Below, in pieces: positions 49,069-57,509 of a DNA stretch of 64,000 bases. The first letter of the stretch is position 1. Every line of letters starts with the position of its first letter. Source of the DNA: Fodinicola acaciae (lineage in GTDB: Bacteria; Actinomycetota; Actinomycetes; Mycobacteriales; HKI-0501); assembly GCF_010993745.1 (NCBI RefSeq), contig NZ_WOTN01000002.1, positions 930,001 through 994,000 on the forward strand, given 5' to 3'. A program made the translations under genes and the position numbers. The notes beneath the pieces were generated by a model, which ran no database searches, was not told the DNA's origin, and worked only from the letters and a program-made list of their open reading frames with translations.

Positions 49069-50436
49069 ATGGTCGGTCAACTGTCTGCAGCAGGCATCGT
49101 CGACATCGATCTGGCCCAATCCAGGCTATTGGGGATGCTGGATGTATATCGGTATGCGCGAGGCGCCAGCCCGGTCCAGTTCCTCGTCGATGGATATCCC
49201 AACTATCATTACGTCACTGCGGTTCCTGGCGGCAACAAGCCAAAGTTGATGCTCGAAGCTGGCATCAATCCGTCTGCGGTGGTCAAACCTTCAGATGGAC
49301 CGCGATGTCCGGTGATCGCCATCCGATCTAGTCCGTGGAAGGCCGGCCACGCCTCCAATCCTTGGCACGATGAGTTCGACCTCGATCACGGACACGTACG
49401 CTATTACGGCGACCACAAACCAAGCACAGTCGGTTTGCCTGGTGCGACGCCGGGAAATCGAGCGCTCATCGATGCCTGGAGATATCACGCTGGGACCAAT
49501 TCGTCCATCCGTGCAATGGCCCCGCCTTTGCTGCTCTTCCGATCCACTACGGTGAGCAGAGGTGGCCGAAATCTCGTAAAGGGCCACGTCCAGTTTTGCG
49601 GGCTCGCACTGATCGAACGCCTTGAGCATGTTGTGCAACGTGATACGAAGACGGGTCGCAGTTTTCCGAACATCGTGCTGGACCTCGCCGTGCTGGACTT
49701 GGCCGACCGCGGCGACACGCTTGACATGCAATGGATCGATGATCGACGCAATCGCGCCTACACTGCGGTCCAAGCGAACCAGCGTGCGCCGCGATCCTGG
49801 CAACAATGGATTGCGGAAGGAAGAGCTGCCATCCCGAGAGTTCGACGTCGGGTGGTTTCCTCGCGCGTCAAAACGAGTGCGGAACAGGCGCCACCCGTCG
49901 ACTCCACGGAGGAACTGGAACTTGCCCGCCTGTATCAGTTCTTCGATGGCAAGAAACATGCCTTCGAGCTCCTTGCCGCCCGCGTTGCCGCCCAATTGTT
50001 GGGCGTGTCCGGTGCAGTTTACAGAGAAGGCTGGTTGACCAGATCAGGTGGCGACGGCGGGATGGATTTCGTCGGTCGACTCGACGTTGGCTCGCCAGGC
50101 TCGACAACCCCGCTCGTCGTTCTGGGGCAAGCCAAATGCGTCCAACCCGGCACGTCCATCAGTCCCGACCAGGTGGCCAGGGTTGTCGCGCGACTCCGTC
50201 GAGGTTGGATCGGGGTTTTCGTCACGACAGGAACATTTTCGCGACAGGCCCAGATTGAAGTGATCGACGATCAATACCCGCTCGTGCTGGTAAGCGGTCG
50301 CACTTTGATCGACCAAGTGCTCAAGATGGCAGCCGCGGACTATGACGGAGACCTCGACGCGCTTCTCCAGGCAATCGCAGCTGGTTATGAAGCCTCGGTG
50401 ACACACCGGCGGCCAGAGGAAATCCTCTTCGATTAG
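49069..50436 (+). CDS. AspBHI-like modification-dependent restriction endonuclease
   Basis: The 455-residue protein follows the AspBHI plan: an SRA-like N-terminal part with DEFDLDHGHVRYYGDHKP (compare YTGxFxYYGDN in AspBHI) and PPLLLFRS with HVQFCGLALIE, then a C-terminal Mrr-type nuclease with GGDGGMDFVG (catalytic Asp, about residue 331), LGQAKC (about 352-357, Q-x-K form) and GWIGVFVTTGTFSRQAQIEV. AspBHI cuts near 5-methylcytosine, so this enzyme probably restricts methylated incoming DNA and needs no own methylase; none is seen. Base and CGTACG use differ from the neighbours, which suggests transfer. Confidence 0.8.
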   Translation: MVGQLSAAGIVDIDLAQSRLLGMLDVYRYARGASPVQFLVDGYPNYHYVTAVPGGNKPKLMLEAGINPSAVVKPSDGPRCPVIAIRSSPWKAGHASNPWHDEFDLDHGHVRYYGDHKPSTVGLPGATPGNRALIDAWRYHAGTNSSIRAMAPPLLLFRSTTVSRGGRNLVKGHVQFCGLALIERLEHVVQRDTKTGRSFPNIVLDLAVLDLADRGDTLDMQWIDDRRNRAYTAVQANQRAPRSWQQWIAEGRAAIPRVRRRVVSSRVKTSAEQAPPVDSTEELELARLYQFFDGKKHAFELLAARVAAQLLGVSGAVYREGWLTRSGGDGGMDFVGRLDVGSPGSTTPLVVLGQAKCVQPGTSISPDQVARVVARLRRGWIGVFVTTGTFSRQAQIEVIDDQYPLVLVSGRTLIDQVLKMAAADYDGDLDALLQAIAAGYEASVTHRRPEEILFD

Positions 50437-50457
50437 CAAGTTTTACCTGGCCGTCGG

Positions 50458-51675
50458 TCATGGTTTGGCGCCGCTCAGGTCGGTCAACAACGTGTCCAGG
50501 ACGAGGTCCTCTTCGACGGCTTTTCCGGCCGTACGCATGACATCGGCCAAGTCGGGGTCCCAGGAGGCGGCGACAGGCGAGCCGCTGAGCGGATGGCCGG
50601 CGGAGCAGACGGAGACGTACGTGGCGGTGTCGAACTGCCACGGTTGTACGGTCAGGCGGCCGAAAATGGTGTTGGCGATGCGGATGCCGCCCCAGTCGAA
50701 ATCGCCGTGATAGTGCAGCTGCGCGCCGGCGGAAGCGAGCAACCGCAACAGAACCATGACTGCGGCGCGGGGTTGGCCGTTGGTGCAGACCAAAGGCGGG
50801 CAGGAGGAGCCGAGGCGGTCGGCGGCGGCGGAGACGACGGCGGGGTTTTCGCAGATGTAGACGGCGGAAGCGGACAGCGCCGGCGGGTTTCGTACGAGCT
50901 GGCGCAAAGTGAGGACGACCGGCTGACCGACGGACTGCCAGGCGGTGAGTGCCCGGCCGCAGGCGGTGAAGGCGTCGCCGGGCAGGCCCAGGGTGAGCAC
51001 GGTGCTGGCCACGTCGTCACGCAGCAACCCGACCGAGGCCCAGACCTCGCAGCGCCATTCGGCGCCTTCGCCGTCTGGCAGGTCTGACAAAGCGCGGGCC
51101 GCGCTGAGGACGAGTGTCGACAGTGGACGGTTGTCGTCCAGGGCGTCGGCGCTGCCGGCGACGCGTTTGGCGAAGCTGCCGATCGGTTCGCCGGAGGCCG
51201 GCAGCCGGGCCAGTACGGCGGCCAGGGCGGAGAACAGCTCGGACGACGGCGACCCGGCGAGGCGGCGGAGCAGACCGGAGGAGCGTACGCCGGCATACCA
51301 GTCGGCATATTCTGGCTGCCGCTCGACAAACTCAGTCAGCGGCGCGAAAGCGTCCTCCCAGGCGGTGCCGAGGTTGGTGGATCGCGCGGCGATCGGTCCG
51401 GTGAGTGCGATGACGGCCGCGCCGAGACCGTCCGGTGACACGCCGGTACGCCGCAGCATCTCGTCGATCGCCGGCAAGGACACGCTGACCGCGGCGCCAG
51501 GCCGGGAGCGGCGGCCGAGGAGCTGCGCGACGGCGGCTCGTTGATAGGTGGTGGCGTCGGGCAGGGTGACGGTGATGTCCAGCGTCTCGCCGCGCTCCAG
51601 GCGCTTGCGTACGCGCGTCACCAGCCACGCCAGATCAGGACCGCCGAGCACTCGGCGAAGCCGGACGGTGTCCAC
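50458..51675 (-). CDS. TIGR02679/DUF2399 Toprim protein, type II Wadjet JetD-like, without JetABC
   Basis: The 405-residue protein begins RRVLGGPDLAWLVTRVRKRL and ends in a Toprim-like domain with ICENPAVVSAA (catalytic Glu, about residue 275) and YHGDFDWGGIRIAN (DxD, about 321-323), the pattern of TIGR02679 proteins. In type II Wadjet systems this is JetD, the nuclease that cuts small circular DNA loaded by the JetABC SMC complex. Genes for JetA, JetB and JetC are absent on both sides here. Either the partners are elsewhere or this is a solitary relic. CGTACG frequency is host-like. Confidence 0.78.
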   Translation of the reverse strand: MDTVRLRRVLGGPDLAWLVTRVRKRLERGETLDITVTLPDATTYQRAAVAQLLGRRSRPGAAVSVSLPAIDEMLRRTGVSPDGLGAAVIALTGPIAARSTNLGTAWEDAFAPLTEFVERQPEYADWYAGVRSSGLLRRLAGSPSSELFSALAAVLARLPASGEPIGSFAKRVAGSADALDDNRPLSTLVLSAARALSDLPDGEGAEWRCEVWASVGLLRDDVASTVLTLGLPGDAFTACGRALTAWQSVGQPVVLTLRQLVRNPPALSASAVYICENPAVVSAAADRLGSSCPPLVCTNGQPRAAVMVLLRLLASAGAQLHYHGDFDWGGIRIANTIFGRLTVQPWQFDTATYVSVCSAGHPLSGSPVAASWDPDLADVMRTAGKAVEEDLVLDTLLTDLSGAKP

Positions 51676-51897
51676 CTATGACCACCGATCCTGTGTGAGC
51701 GGCTGGCAGTCCGTCGTCACCGTGCTCCTTCCCTCTGGCAGAGGTTACGGCAGTGGCCTGGTCGTTCCGCGCACCGGCCCAGGCATGTCGGCATACGCGC
51801 GCGATCGGGTCTCGACCGGCCGCGTGATCTGCGCGGAATCGCTGGCGAGGCCCATTTGTCACCTTGTTGACCGGTTTTGCCGCTGGACTGGGCAAGA

Positions 51898-51939
51898 AGG
51901 TGTCAATCGGACGCCGAAGTTGGTGTCCGATTGACACCT
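51898..51939. promoter_or_regulatory. Perfect 15-bp inverted repeat upstream of the Bcr/CflA transporter
   Basis: AGGTGTCAATCGGAC (51898-51912) and GTCCGATTGACACCT (51925-51939) are exact complements, 12 nt apart. It lies between the divergent JetD-like and transporter genes and about 30 bp upstream of the transporter's -35 box. It may be an operator or a terminator for an unseen transcript. Confidence 0.45.
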
Positions 51940-51969
51940 CCGGTGGAAGAAGCGCAGGACACAGGTCGT

Positions 51970-51998
51970 TGGTGGGACTTCGAAACAGACCCTAGGGT
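51970..51998 (+). promoter_or_regulatory. Leaderless-type promoter of the Bcr/CflA transporter
   Basis: TTGGTG (51970-51975) and TAGGGT (51993-51998) are spaced by 17 bp, and GTG 52006 follows 7 nt later, where transcription would start. This decides the start against GTG 51997, which lies inside the -10 box. Confidence 0.5.
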
Positions 51999-52005
51999 GG
52001 CGGAG

Positions 52006-53193
52006 GTGACGGCCACCGCGATCGACACCCGTGAGCGCATCCGGCGCCGGCCCGTACGCACCATCGCGATCCTCGCTGGCATCTCGGCGTTTGGTCCGCT
52101 CACGACCGATGTCTATCTGCCGGGTCTGCCGCAGGTCGGCCACACGTTCGCGACGACCGCGTCCAACGTCCAGCTGACGCTGACCGCCTGCCTGGCCGGC
52201 CTCGCGCTCGGACAGCTGGTCGCCGGGCCGCTCAGCGACCGGTTCGGCCGCCGGCGGCCGCTGCTGGTCGGGCTCGCGCTTTTCGTGGTGGCGTCCGTCG
52301 CGTGTACGGTCGCGCCGACGATTTATGCCTTGGACGCGGCGCGTTTGGCGCAGGGGCTGGCCGGCGCGGCAGGCATCGTGATCGCGCGCGCGATCGTACG
52401 AGACTTGCACACCGGCAAGGCGGCCGGACGATATTTCTCCGCGCTGGCCGCCGTTGGCGGTGTGGCGCCGATCGTCGCTCCGCTGCTCGGTGGACAACTG
52501 CTGCGGATCATCCCGTGGCAGGGGATTTTCTTGGTGCTGGCGGCGATCGGGGTCGTGCTGTTCGTCGCCGTCGCGGTCGCCATCCCGGAGACGCGTGCTG
52601 CCACGCAAAAGGCCGCTTTCGTGGTATTGCTGAAAGATCGCCGCTTCGTCGGCTACGTGCTCGGCGGTGGGCTCGCCTTCGCCGCGATGTTTTCCTATAT
52701 TTCCGCGTCTTCCTTCGTGTACGAGGGCCAGTTTGGCGTCTCACCACAGGTCTACAGCCTGCTGTTCGGCCTCAACAGCCTCGGCCTGACGATCGCCAGC
52801 GTCCTCAACGGCCGGCTGCTCAGCCGCTTCAGCATGACCAGACTGCTCGCCGTCGGCCTGGCGATGACGGCCGGCGGTGGCATCGCGCTGCTGGTGTGCG
52901 TGGTCGCCGGAGCCGGCATCGCCGGCATCGTGCCGACGTTGTTCGTCGCGGTCTCCGGCATTGGCATGATCTTCCCGAACAGCGTGGCATTGGCGATGAG
53001 CGCGCACGGCGAGCGGGCCGGCAGCGCGTCCGCGGTGATCGGTGTCGTGCAGTTCACCTGTGGCGCCGCGATCGCGCCGGTGGTCGGCATCGCCGGCGTG
53101 AGCGCGGTGCCGATGGCGGTCGCGATGGCCACGCTCGGGATCGCCGCGATCGTGGCCGTACGGCTCGGCGAATTCGCCGCCAAACGCGGATAG
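52006..53193 (+). CDS. Bcr/CflA-type MFS drug efflux transporter
   Basis: The ~395-residue protein has 12 hydrophobic segments. AILAGISAFGPLTTDVYLPG in TM1 is the Bcr/CflA hallmark (DxYLP), followed by LALGQLVAGPLSDRFGRRRP (motif A) and RLAQGLAGAAGIVIARAIVRD. It would export drugs such as bicyclomycin or chloramphenicol by proton antiport. GTG 52006 is preferred because a TAGGGT box sits 7 nt upstream. No regulator is adjacent; a long perfect inverted repeat lies upstream. Confidence 0.88.
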   Translation: MTATAIDTRERIRRRPVRTIAILAGISAFGPLTTDVYLPGLPQVGHTFATTASNVQLTLTACLAGLALGQLVAGPLSDRFGRRRPLLVGLALFVVASVACTVAPTIYALDAARLAQGLAGAAGIVIARAIVRDLHTGKAAGRYFSALAAVGGVAPIVAPLLGGQLLRIIPWQGIFLVLAAIGVVLFVAVAVAIPETRAATQKAAFVVLLKDRRFVGYVLGGGLAFAAMFSYISASSFVYEGQFGVSPQVYSLLFGLNSLGLTIASVLNGRLLSRFSMTRLLAVGLAMTAGGGIALLVCVVAGAGIAGIVPTLFVAVSGIGMIFPNSVALAMSAHGERAGSASAVIGVVQFTCGAAIAPVVGIAGVSAVPMAVAMATLGIAAIVAVRLGEFAAKRG

Positions 53194-53258
53194 GCCTTGT
53201 CCGATCGCCGCGACTGGCATACCGTGCGGCGGCGGTTTCCTTCCGAAGGACGGATACG

Positions 53259-55205
53259 ATGAGGCTCGCGGTCGCGCTGTCGGTTTTGTTGTCCTTGCTG
53301 GTCACTCCGGCGTACGCGGACGCCGCGCCGGCGCCGTTGATCGCTCGGGACTTTCCCGATGCCGACGTGTTGGTGGACGGCGGCAATTACTACGCGTACT
53401 CGACGAACAGCTCGTACGGCGGCCGGTTGGTGAACGTGCCGATCGCGACGGCGGCGAGCGCGGCCGGGCCGTGGACGGCAAGCGGCGCGGATGTGTTGCC
53501 GACGCTGCCCGGCTGGGTCACCACGGATCCGTCCAACGGTACGAAAAACGTGTGGGCTCCGGACGTTTCGCGCCGCGACGACGGCGTTTTCCTGATGTAT
53601 TACACGGCTCGGCACAGCAGTGGGCTGCAGTGCATCGGCGCGGCGACCGCGTCGACGCCGACCGGCCCGTTCACCCCTGTCGGAACGCAGCCGCTGGTGT
53701 GCAACTCTCCCGATCACGGTGACATCGATCCGTCGAGCCTGGTGATCGACGGCCATCGCTACCTGGTCTACAAGGACAACGCCAACAGTGCCGGCCAGCC
53801 GGCTTCGGTGTGGATCAACGAAACCGCCGCCAACGGCATCAACTGGGTCGGCGACCGATTCCAGCTGCTGACCGCCGACTCTGCCGGCGACGAGCACACC
53901 GTCCTGGACGCGCCGACGATCGTACGGCATGACTCGCAATACGTGCTGTTCTATTCGGCGGACGCGTGGAACGCCAGCTATCACGTGAAATACGCGGTGT
54001 CGTCCACGCTCACCGGTCGATACACGAAACAGGGCACGGTCCTGGACTCGGCGACCTGGCCCGGTGTCGTCGGCAATCCCGGCGGCCAGGACGTGGTCGG
54101 CGACCGGATGTTCTTCCACGCCTCGAAAAGCAACGGCCGGAACCTGTACGCGGCGCCGCTGAGCTGGCCTCATGGCGTGCCGACGGTAGCAACCGCAACG
54201 ATCCCCGCTGGCGACTATGTGCTGACAGCGCAACACAGCGGCCAGTCGCTCGACGTGTTCAACGGGTCCACTGTGGACGGTGAACGGGTCATCCAGTGGC
54301 CGTATCACGGAAAGACAAACCAGGAGTGGCACTTCGCGCCGCAGGCCGACGGGTCGTACGCGATCACCGCGTCGCACAGCGGACTCGCGCTGACCGCCAC
54401 CGACTCGCAGGTCGTCCAGTCCGCCGATCGCGGGCTTTCCAGCCAGCGCTGGTATCTCGACGAGGATCTGGCCGGCGGCTGTCGCATCGTCTCGGTCGCG
54501 ACAGGCAAGCTGCTCGACGTGTACGACGCGTCGATGGACAACGGCGCCAACGTCATCACCTGGCCGAACAACGGCGGCGCCAACCAGCATTGGAGACTGG
54601 AGAAAGTCGCGTCGATCATGCCGCTCGGCGACTCGATAACGTACGGCAACGGCGACGCCAACGACGCGACCTCCTATCGCACTGGCCTGTGGAACCGGTT
54701 CATGGCCGCGCCGGGCGTCAAGCCGGACTTCGTCGGATCGGTCCTGTGGGGAAACATTCCGGACTCCGACAACGAAGGCCATCCAGGTTGGCGGATCGAT
54801 CAGATCGCCGATGGCATCGCCAACTCTGGTTGGCTGGCCAGCCAACCGAAATACGTGCTGCTGCACATCGGCACCAACGACGTGAACCAGGATTATCAGC
54901 TGCCGACCGCGCCGGATCGGCTGCGCGACCTGATAAATCTCATCAAGTCCAAGGACCCCGGTGTGACGATCCTGGTCGCGTCGATCATTCCGGCGCGCGA
55001 CGCCACGCTCAACGCGCGGGTCAACGCCTACAACGCGGCGATCCCCGCTATTGTCCAGCAGGCCGGCGCAAACGTACGGTTCGTCGACATGAACGCGCGG
55101 ATCACCATCGACGACCTGTCACCGGACGGCATTCATCCGTCCGACGCCGGCTATCTGAAGATGGGTGACGTCTGGTACGACGCTTTGTCACCGGTTGTTC
55201 GCTAG
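53259..55205 (+). CDS. Secreted three-domain enzyme: GH43-like propeller, ricin-type lectin, SGNH esterase
   Basis: A signal peptide (VALSVLLSLLVTPAYADA) is followed by a GH43-type five-bladed domain (about 28-315) starting ARDFPDADVLVDGG with the catalytic-base Asp, WAPDVSRRDDG and DIDPSSLVIDG. Residues ~320-445 form a ricin-B lectin domain with SGQSLDVFNGS and QW/NQHW repeats. The last ~200 residues are an SGNH hydrolase with PLGDSITYG (Ser, about 458), GTNDV (Asn) and DGIHPSDAGY (Asp and His). Together they suggest removal of arabinose or xylose side chains and of acetyl groups from plant polysaccharide. The 3' end overlaps the MerR gene by 18 bp. Confidence 0.83.
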   Translation: MRLAVALSVLLSLLVTPAYADAAPAPLIARDFPDADVLVDGGNYYAYSTNSSYGGRLVNVPIATAASAAGPWTASGADVLPTLPGWVTTDPSNGTKNVWAPDVSRRDDGVFLMYYTARHSSGLQCIGAATASTPTGPFTPVGTQPLVCNSPDHGDIDPSSLVIDGHRYLVYKDNANSAGQPASVWINETAANGINWVGDRFQLLTADSAGDEHTVLDAPTIVRHDSQYVLFYSADAWNASYHVKYAVSSTLTGRYTKQGTVLDSATWPGVVGNPGGQDVVGDRMFFHASKSNGRNLYAAPLSWPHGVPTVATATIPAGDYVLTAQHSGQSLDVFNGSTVDGERVIQWPYHGKTNQEWHFAPQADGSYAITASHSGLALTATDSQVVQSADRGLSSQRWYLDEDLAGGCRIVSVATGKLLDVYDASMDNGANVITWPNNGGANQHWRLEKVASIMPLGDSITYGNGDANDATSYRTGLWNRFMAAPGVKPDFVGSVLWGNIPDSDNEGHPGWRIDQIADGIANSGWLASQPKYVLLHIGTNDVNQDYQLPTAPDRLRDLINLIKSKDPGVTILVASIIPARDATLNARVNAYNAAIPAIVQQAGANVRFVDMNARITIDDLSPDGIHPSDAGYLKMGDVWYDALSPVVR

Positions 55206-55988
55206 CGGAATGCTGACCTCCATGCCGACCGCCTGACCGTCCTCGATCACGCCGATCTGCCGCAGCCGCGACAGGTCGAGGTCGACACCACGCCGCTCGG
55301 CTTCGGCGAGCAGAGCGATCACCGGCGGATGCGTCGCGCCGTCGACGACCGGCATCGGATCATCGTGCCGCCAGCGCACCGCCGGCTCCGGACCGGCCGG
55401 AGTCTCGCCGACCGTGACCGTCCACTGTGGAATCGACCAGTCCGGCGGTAACGCGCGGGGCACTGGCCAGCAACAGAGCAGCTCCACGCGATCGCCGTTC
55501 GCGGACGTACGCATGGACGACCAGAACGGCCCGATCGGTGCGTTTTCCGCCGCTGACAACGCTTTCCAGAGCGCCGCGAAGGCGTCGTTGGCCTGGTCGG
55601 TGTCGGCATCGACCGGCAGCACGACGGCCACCCACGGTTGCGCGCTGACCGTACGCTCCACGATGTCCCAGCCGGCATCGTGTTTCATCATCAGCTCAAG
55701 TGCCTCCAGCGCCGCGTCCTGCCGTGCTCGCTCGGCGGCCAGCCGTTCGCGTTGGGTGGCCACAATGGACACCTCCCCGCGCAGCACCTGGTCGGCGTCG
55801 GCCAGGCTGATGCCGGCGGCCCTGGCCGCCTTGAGGCGTACGGCCGCGTCCAGCTGGCCGGCGGCATAGCGGCGATAGCGCGACCATTCGTCCACCTCGG
55901 CCGGCCGCAACAGGCCCTGCTCGTCATAGATCCGCAACGCCTTGTTGCTCAGCCCGCTGAGCTGCGAAAACTCTCCTGTGGTCAACAT
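55188..55988 (-). CDS. MerR-family regulator with GyrI-like effector domain
   Basis: The 266-residue protein begins LTTGEFSQLSGLSNKALRIYDEQ, a MerR winged helix (residues ~1-70), followed by a helical linker and a C-terminal domain of ~140 residues with WVAVVLPVDADTDQ, resembling GyrI/BltR-type ligand domains. Such proteins bind drugs and activate efflux genes; the target is unclear here. It is convergent with the three-domain enzyme gene and divergent from the M20 gene operon, which it might control. Confidence 0.8.
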   Translation of the reverse strand: MLTTGEFSQLSGLSNKALRIYDEQGLLRPAEVDEWSRYRRYAAGQLDAAVRLKAARAAGISLADADQVLRGEVSIVATQRERLAAERARQDAALEALELMMKHDAGWDIVERTVSAQPWVAVVLPVDADTDQANDAFAALWKALSAAENAPIGPFWSSMRTSANGDRVELLCCWPVPRALPPDWSIPQWTVTVGETPAGPEPAVRWRHDDPMPVVDGATHPPVIALLAEAERRGVDLDLSRLRQIGVIEDGQAVGMEVSIPLANNR

Positions 55989-56113
55989 GGCTCAAGTGTG
56001 GACCCGGCCCCGGGGGCGAGGTCAAACCGGACCTGGCGCTGTCCGTTAAGGGCCACTCGACTGGTCCACTGCATACAGTTGACGGACACTGCTGGTCAGC
56101 ACTGGGAGGGTTC

Positions 56114-57298
56114 ATGAGCCTGCGTACGGATGCCGCCGAGCTGAGCGCCGAACTGGTCGCGCTGCGCCGCGAGTTGCACCAGATCCCGGAGATCGGCCTG
56201 CGGTTGCCGCGTACGCAGGAAAAAGTGCTGGCCGCGCTGGACGGCCTGCCGCTGGAGGTCACCACCGGCAAAAACGTGTCATCGGTCGTTGGTGTTCTCC
56301 GCGGCGGCAAACCCGGTCCGGTCGTGTTGTTGCGCGGCGACATGGACGCGTTGCCGGTCACCGAGCGCTCCGGCGAGCAGTTCAGCTCGCGGCACGAGGG
56401 CGCGATGCACGCGTGCGGACACGACCTGCACGCCGCCGGCCTGGTCGGTGCGGCGCGGTTGTTGGCCGCCCGCAAGGAAGAACTCGCCGGCGACGTGGTT
56501 TTCATGTTCCAGCCCGGCGAAGAGGGCCACGACGGCGCGCGGCACATGGTGGAGGAAGGAGTCCTCGACGCGGCCGGACGGCCGGTGGAACGGGCGTACG
56601 GACTGCACGTCATCTCCAACGAATATCCGCTCGGCGCGTTCCGCACTCGGCCGGGTTCGCTGATGGCGGCCTCCGAAGGCCTGTTTGTACGCGTGATCGG
56701 CGCCGGCGGGCACGGCTCGAGTCCGCACCGCGCCAAGGATCCGGTGCCGGCGGCTTGTGAGATGGTCGGCGCGCTGCAGACGATGGTGACCAGGAGCATC
56801 TACATCTTCGACCCCGCCGTGCTGACGGTCGGCTATTTCCGTGCCGGTACGCGCCGCAACGTCATCCCCGACGACGCCGTCTTCGAGGCGACCATCCGGT
56901 CTTTTTCCAGGGATGCCAGGGAAACCATCCGGGCCGAGGCGGTGCGCGTGTGCGAGGGCATCGCGGCGGCGTACGGCCTGGACATCGAGGTGCGCTGTGA
57001 GGGGGAGTATCCGATCACCGCCAACGATCCGGCCGAGTACGAGTTCGTCGCCCAGACCACGCGCGAGGTCTTCGGCGAGGATCGCTTTGAGCGGCTGGAA
57101 AACCCCGTCGCCGGCTCGGAGGACTTCTCCAGGGTGCTCGACCGGGTCCCCGGCGCGTTCGTCTTTCTCGGCGCGACCACGTCCGCGGATCCGTTGACGG
57201 CACCAGGAAACCACTCGCCGATCGCGGCCTTCGACGACAGCGTGATCGCCGACGGCGCCGCGTTGTTGGCCGAGCTCGCCACGCGAAGGCTCAGGTAA
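56114..57298 (+). CDS. M20D amidohydrolase (hippurate hydrolase / aminoacylase type)
   Basis: The 394-residue protein has the M20 metal site: LRGDMDALPVTERSG with Asp, AMHACGHDLHAAG with Cys/His, PGEEGHDGARHM with the catalytic Glu pair, and a late NHSP. The dimerisation domain follows after about residue 185. It would release an acyl or aryl group from N-acyl amino acids. GGGAGG lies 6 nt before ATG 56114. It heads an operon with a DUF3311 protein and a sodium solute symporter, suggesting that the latter imports its substrate. Confidence 0.88.
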   Translation: MSLRTDAAELSAELVALRRELHQIPEIGLRLPRTQEKVLAALDGLPLEVTTGKNVSSVVGVLRGGKPGPVVLLRGDMDALPVTERSGEQFSSRHEGAMHACGHDLHAAGLVGAARLLAARKEELAGDVVFMFQPGEEGHDGARHMVEEGVLDAAGRPVERAYGLHVISNEYPLGAFRTRPGSLMAASEGLFVRVIGAGGHGSSPHRAKDPVPAACEMVGALQTMVTRSIYIFDPAVLTVGYFRAGTRRNVIPDDAVFEATIRSFSRDARETIRAEAVRVCEGIAAAYGLDIEVRCEGEYPITANDPAEYEFVAQTTREVFGEDRFERLENPVAGSEDFSRVLDRVPGAFVFLGATTSADPLTAPGNHSPIAAFDDSVIADGAALLAELATRRLR

Positions 57299-57311
57299 AC
57301 CGGGAGGCGCT

Positions 57312-57509
57312 GTGCGTCCGTACTATCTCATCCCCGCTGTGCCGGCACTGGCACTGGTGTTGACGCCGGTGCTGCCCTTCCTGAACACCACCGGACTGTG
57401 GCTGGGGATGCCGCGGATCATGGTCTGGTCGGTGGTCTGGGTGGCGCTGCTGACCCCGGCGCTGTTGCTCGTCGAGCGGCTGACGTTTGCCGGAAAGGAC
57501 GAGAAATGA
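57312..57509 (+). CDS. DUF3311 small membrane protein, partner of the SSS transporter
   Basis: A 65-residue protein with two hydrophobic helices (YLIPAVPALALVLTPVL and MVWSVVWVALLTPALLLVE), the DUF3311 form that is nearly always encoded before a sodium:solute symporter. GGGAGG stands 4 nt before GTG 57312. Its stop overlaps the symporter ATG (ATGA). Confidence 0.85.
   Translation: MRPYYLIPAVPALALVLTPVLPFLNTTGLWLGMPRIMVWSVVWVALLTPALLLVERLTFAGKDEK

Noticed and set aside
50458-51675. A complete Wadjet system
   Set aside because: Only the JetD-like gene is present; neighbouring genes are a restriction enzyme and an MFS transporter.
52302-53258. Upstream extension of the GH43-ricin-SGNH frame to 967 codons
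   Set aside because: The extension is an arginine-rich shadow of the Bcr/CflA transporter. The signal peptide at 53259 marks the true start.
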